From assembly GCA_020628495.1 (NCBI GenBank), contig JAHDFA010000008.1, forward strand, positions 1 through 41,397: a stretch of 41,397 nucleotides of DNA, written 5' to 3'. Positions 37,294 to 41,397 of this stretch are shown piece by piece. The notes below the pieces were generated by a model, which saw only the letters and a program-made list of their open reading frames with translations, did no database searches and was not told the origin of the DNA. The translations under genes were made by a program, and so were the position numbers. Numbering within the stretch: the stretch's first letter is position 1; each line of letters opens with the position of its first letter. The stretch comes from Hellea sp. (GTDB taxonomy: Bacteria; Pseudomonadota; Alphaproteobacteria; Caulobacterales; Maricaulaceae).

Positions 37294-38400
37294 ATGTCTA
37301 CGTTCGAAACACAGATAGAAAAATCAAAGCAGGAAGTAGCGGAAGCGCAGAGCAAAATTGCTGAGCTATCGGCGCGTATTGATACGGCGCGTTCGAAAAT
37401 GAGCCAGGGTACAGATATTTCCTTGGATATTGAAAATGCGTCCTTGGATGACGTCCATGCGCATTCCGATCTGATGAATGCCAATATCGCCGAGCTGATT
37501 ATGGGTTTGGACGATGTGACTGCTGGGTTTTCAAAAGACTTTGACGGCTTGCGGTCCAAGACGGGCTGGGAAAAATTTGTCGGCATCTTCTCAAAACAGC
37601 GGGCGGAAAGCCTCCGGGCAGAGCGTGTTCGTGCGGCGTCTATTGAGGACAAGCTGCAAGACTTGATTGCCAAATCCAACACGATCCAAGCCATGCTGCA
37701 AGAACAGTTGAATGAACTGGGTCATCACAAGAATAAGGTCGAAGGCAATTTGCAGAAGACTTTGGTTGACCGTGAAGCCGCTGTGACTGTGCTGGAAGAG
37801 ATCAAAGGCGAAATTCAGGCGCTTGACCCGCAGATCATCGAGCTGGAAGGCAAGCTCGGTGTCGTAACCAAGCCAAAAGAGCGTGCGCAGTTGGAAGCTG
37901 AAATGGCAAAGCTGAATGCCCGTCATAATGAGCTGGCGCAGCTGGAGCAGGTCAAAATTTCGGAAAGCCAAACACTCGAGCGCTACATCGAAAAGGGTAA
38001 GACTTGGATGGACTCGCTCCAAAACCAAATCGCCACACAAATGGTGCTCCTGAACAAGCTCTCGACCGACACAAAGCAACGGGTTGTTCTCTATGATGCC
38101 TTGTCGAAATCTCTAAAAACGGCACAGCAGCAAGACGTCGCGCATAAGATCAACGAGATTGGTGTGGCTACGGATAAAGAGGCGCAAGTCGCTATGGCCG
38201 CCATCGGCGCTGCGACAAATTCAAAAATGGCTGAGATGATGGAAGCTCATGAGGACCATATCGTCTTTGCGCGGAAAGTTCTGGAAGAGAAGGTCAAGGC
38301 TGATGAGCGTTTTGCACGCCGCTTTGAGAAGATCGTCGAGAAACATGATGCCAATGCCTATGGCGAAGAGTCCTTAGGCACGGCCGGAGGCCAGGCCTAA
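37294..38400 (+). CDS. Coiled-coil protein of unknown function (possibly TelA/toxic-anion-resistance-like)
   Basis: Extended helical heptad-like composition; GGAGG RBS; operon with the next two genes. Confidence 0.5.
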   Translation: MSTFETQIEKSKQEVAEAQSKIAELSARIDTARSKMSQGTDISLDIENASLDDVHAHSDLMNANIAELIMGLDDVTAGFSKDFDGLRSKTGWEKFVGIFSKQRAESLRAERVRAASIEDKLQDLIAKSNTIQAMLQEQLNELGHHKNKVEGNLQKTLVDREAAVTVLEEIKGEIQALDPQIIELEGKLGVVTKPKERAQLEAEMAKLNARHNELAQLEQVKISESQTLERYIEKGKTWMDSLQNQIATQMVLLNKLSTDTKQRVVLYDALSKSLKTAQQQDVAHKINEIGVATDKEAQVAMAAIGAATNSKMAEMMEAHEDHIVFARKVLEEKVKADERFARRFEKIVEKHDANAYGEESLGTAGGQA

Positions 38401-38401
38401 G

Positions 38402-39520
38402 GTGGACCTGTCTTATACGCACCGCGTGCTGGATAGCGCGCGGGCGACCCGCCGATATTTTGCTAAATTCGAGCGTATCATCACGCATTTGCGCTCTGTG
38501 GCCACACTTTCCTCTGATGAAGGTTTGATCACAGAAGCCGAGCAGAAAATTTTGAGCCAATATCTGGGCGATTTGAATAATAGCTTCACGGCCCTGTCTT
38601 ATAAATATCTGATGACGAACCGCGCGCCGGATTCGGGAAAGATGAGTATTGATAAAACAGAATCCGGATTTCCGGTTTTCTCTGAAATTATACAGCTCGC
38701 TGCCGATGCGACTCAAGCAAAGAAGCATCTGAAGTCTCTGCCCGACCAAGAGCGCCTTAAAAAGGATATGGTCAATCATATCCTGACCGAACGCTCCGCG
38801 CCGACAACGCTTCAATATGCACTGGCGCAACGGATTTATTATGAGACTTTGGTGAATGAAAATCTGTTCTTGTCGCAGAACCACCCGCAAATCGTGTGGG
38901 TCGGCAAGGATCTGCATCGTCAGAAACGGCGCTATATCATTCATTGGGCCGCCTATGATTCAAAGACGAATATTCCTGTCGTCTATTTGATGGTTGTGGA
39001 TGACACAGCCAATCGAGCGCTGCCAAATGATGAACGCCGCTGGCCGCGCGTTCAGGATGCGCTGATGGCGCAGGCCATATCCGAATTGAAACTGCTGACG
39101 ATTGCGAAAGGCTTTGACGAAGACTTTAACGGGCTGCATCCGAAAAGCCTCCGCCGGTTTCATTTAGGACCGATGCACAGCCATGCCTTTACCGAACAGC
39201 GTGGCCCCATTCGTGAGGTCTTAGCCAATGCAATTGGCGAAGAAGGTTTGGATTGGGCGCTCGCTTGGACGGTGGAAACGCTAATTTCCGATGGGCAAGA
39301 ATGGAAGAAAGTCGGCGTATTCAAACAAGCGCCCCGCGAAGTCTTCAAACTCGATGCGTTTAACATGTCCGGCAAAATGGACGGCGTCACAGATGTGACC
39401 CGGGCGCTGATTTTGCCGCACCGCGCCTTTCAGGTGATGGAAGAAAAACATGCCGATGATTTCGCAGGCGTCCGCAAATATGTCGTCGGGCAGAACGCGA
39501 AAATTTTAAGTTACACCTAG
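38402..39520 (+). CDS. Conserved-looking protein of unknown function
   Basis: 372-aa ORF starting 1 nt after the previous stop; no motif recognised. Confidence 0.75.
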   Translation: MDLSYTHRVLDSARATRRYFAKFERIITHLRSVATLSSDEGLITEAEQKILSQYLGDLNNSFTALSYKYLMTNRAPDSGKMSIDKTESGFPVFSEIIQLAADATQAKKHLKSLPDQERLKKDMVNHILTERSAPTTLQYALAQRIYYETLVNENLFLSQNHPQIVWVGKDLHRQKRRYIIHWAAYDSKTNIPVVYLMVVDDTANRALPNDERRWPRVQDALMAQAISELKLLTIAKGFDEDFNGLHPKSLRRFHLGPMHSHAFTEQRGPIREVLANAIGEEGLDWALAWTVETLISDGQEWKKVGVFKQAPREVFKLDAFNMSGKMDGVTDVTRALILPHRAFQVMEEKHADDFAGVRKYVVGQNAKILSYT

Positions 39521-39530
39521 AGGAAATAAT

Positions 39531-41397
39531 ATGTCGAACGCCTCTGACCTGATGGAAATAAAAGAAACCGCAATCCGTGAGAAAGTTCCGGCGGCGCAAT
39601 CGATGCTGGATGGTTTTGACCATACGCCGCGTCTGGCCAAAGCAAAGGATATCGAAACGGTAGCGTCTAAATCTCCGGGTATTGGCGGCACGCGCCGTCG
39701 CTTTCGCTCGACAACGCCGGGTCTGGTGACCGCGTCAACGGCGAAAGCCGAAGGCGTCAATATTATCGCCCGCGTTGAAGCTACAGATGAAGATGATGCC
39801 TTGATGAGCCCTGTACAGGCGGGCGTGCTCCATGGCTTAAGACGGGCGCTTTCAACAGCGCTGACCGTTGTTGATCAATATGCGGATGCGACGGGCTTAT
39901 CCGCCCTGATGAAGGCGAATTTGGAGGGGAAGCTCCCGGCGTCAAAACAAACGGAATTTAACGAAGGCCTTGCTGCCAGCTCGATCATCTCGCTGCATGT
40001 CTTCGCCAATATGGCGAGTTATTTACTGTCATCCCTGCATGACACGTCAGAGCTCTCAATTGATGTCGGGGATGTCGAAGAAGTCCTGACGGACAACCCG
40101 CAACTCGCGCTGTTGGGGGCTTTGTGGGAACTCGATCAAGACCTCGCGGTGTTTGCGGATAGCGAAGATAAACTCATCCCAACTGTGACGGCTTTTCTTG
40201 AACAACTCATGGAAAAAGCAAGTCTGCGCGCGGCGAACTTGCCGCGTCTGGAGGCTTTTACATCTGTCGCCTACCGCGTCGAAGAGGATGATTTTGAAAT
40301 CCGTGGCTTTGAAGCGGCCAGCCGGGCCAAATCGTCCAAGCTAACCATGACCTTCAAAAAGCCGAATGAAATTGTCGGCAACCATATCGCCAAATATCAG
40401 GCCATGAAATTGGCGAAAATGATCATGGCCTATGATTTTGATCGGAAGTTAAATCCTTTTGTTGAGCTTGGCGGTTTCATCTTCACCTTTATGGGTGATG
40501 GCAAACCCGGAACAGGTAAGACCATCTTAATCCAGATGATGGCCGGGTTGATAAATGATTATTGCAACAATGCGGGATATCCCTTCCGCTATCAGAACCT
40601 CTCCACCGAGAGCATTGATAGCTATCAGGGTAAGTCGGCGCAAAATGCCAAGGCCTTTTTCAATACGGTAATTGATCCCAATGTCATTGGTTTTGGGACA
40701 ATTGACGATATTGACCAACTCGCCGGAAAACGCGGTGACCGTCAATCTTCTGCCGGCCAATTAGAAATCACAGCCGTCTTGATGGAGAGTTTTGCAGGCG
40801 CCAATACGGTCGTGCGCGGGAATTGCACCTTTGGCATGTTTTCCAACTATCCGGAGAATGTTGATGATGCATTGCGGCAGCGTGCGGGCGCAAGGTTCCT
40901 TGTCGACGGCCCGCAAACGCGCGAAGACTATATTGATATCCTGCATATTTTGATGGGTAAGAACCATAAAATCCCTGTTGGGGATCATGAGTTGTTTGAG
41001 ACGCAGCAAATTAAAAAAGCTGTGGCGCGCTCGTTTGAAGCGCATAGTAAGCCACAAGAAGATGGCCTGATCAAAGTCTATGAAGAGACGACAAAACAGC
41101 TCGGTAAGCTGGATACGCTGGCCAAAATCGGCGCTTATTTGAATAATATTCAGAATGTCGATGAGCGCTTTACGGGCCGCGCGATTAAAAACATCACGGA
41201 CGCGATTAAAGTCCGGGCCATGGATTTTGAACTTCCCGATGAGTGGATGGAAAACCCCGACCTCTTCCTGTTCAAAAATTACGACGCAAAGAAAGAGATG
41301 ATAGCCGATCTGGCCGTGCCGATCACGGTCGACATGGTCCTGCAAGAAATCAATCGCTACGCCGATTCAGAATTCCGCTACGCCGATAAATCAGACG
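39531..41397 (+). CDS. AAA+ ATPase, 3' truncated by window edge
   Basis: Open frame from ATG 39531 to window end; Walker A GKPGTGKT; TIDDIDQLAG Walker B region; MFSNYPENVDDALRQRAGARF sensor/arginine-finger-like region. Absent from the ORF track because no stop lies in the window. Confidence 0.88.
   Translation, partial: MSNASDLMEIKETAIREKVPAAQSMLDGFDHTPRLAKAKDIETVASKSPGIGGTRRRFRSTTPGLVTASTAKAEGVNIIARVEATDEDDALMSPVQAGVLHGLRRALSTALTVVDQYADATGLSALMKANLEGKLPASKQTEFNEGLAASSIISLHVFANMASYLLSSLHDTSELSIDVGDVEEVLTDNPQLALLGALWELDQDLAVFADSEDKLIPTVTAFLEQLMEKASLRAANLPRLEAFTSVAYRVEEDDFEIRGFEAASRAKSSKLTMTFKKPNEIVGNHIAKYQAMKLAKMIMAYDFDRKLNPFVELGGFIFTFMGDGKPGTGKTILIQMMAGLINDYCNNAGYPFRYQNLSTESIDSYQGKSAQNAKAFFNTVIDPNVIGFGTIDDIDQLAGKRGDRQSSAGQLEITAVLMESFAGANTVVRGNCTFGMFSNYPENVDDALRQRAGARFLVDGPQTREDYIDILHILMGKNHKIPVGDHELFETQQIKKAVARSFEAHSKPQEDGLIKVYEETTKQLGKLDTLAKIGAYLNNIQNVDERFTGRAIKNITDAIKVRAMDFELPDEWMENPDLFLFKNYDAKKEMIADLAVPITVDMVLQEINRYADSEFRYADKSD

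Noticed and set aside
1-41397. CRISPR arrays, IS elements, prophage or integrase signatures
   Set aside because: No regularly spaced direct repeats, transposase, integrase or terminal inverted repeats seen; the tRNA-Ala is not followed by integrase-like genes.

Overview
Chromosomal segment of an alphaproteobacterium (PhyR/NepR/EcfG general stress response locus, TIGR02300-type FYDLN-acid protein, Oar-like TonB receptor). Left to right: 5-oxoprolinase genes pxpABC (first one truncated), a fused PabB-PabC, a CorA/ZntB transporter, a DUF4129-DUF4350-MoxR-DUF58-SpoIIM-RDD cluster, sdaA, a general stress response (GSR) island (about 12.9-22.9 kb), a nucleoside salvage/uptake block (amn, two CNT transporters, TonB receptor, udk), a roughly 0.5 kb non-coding gap rich in RNA-like stems, a DegP-like protease, cmk-aroA, a FYDLN-acid protein, tRNA-Ala(GGC), ugd, and a three-gene operon (coiled-coil protein, unknown protein, AAA+ ATPase) running off the right edge. 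The most interesting points are: (1) a candidate large structured ncRNA of unknown family at about 31.32-31.79 kb; (2) a cluster of GGAAC-N16/17-CGT(T/A) EcfG-type promoters marking a GSR island with tiny unannotated ORFs; (3) a candidate EcfG-driven small RNA with C-rich loops (about 21.73-21.82 kb, minus strand); (4) convergent, crossed promoters between phyR and nepR-ecfG; (5) the uncharacterised AAA+ operon at the right end. All family names come from reading the protein sequences; no database search was run.
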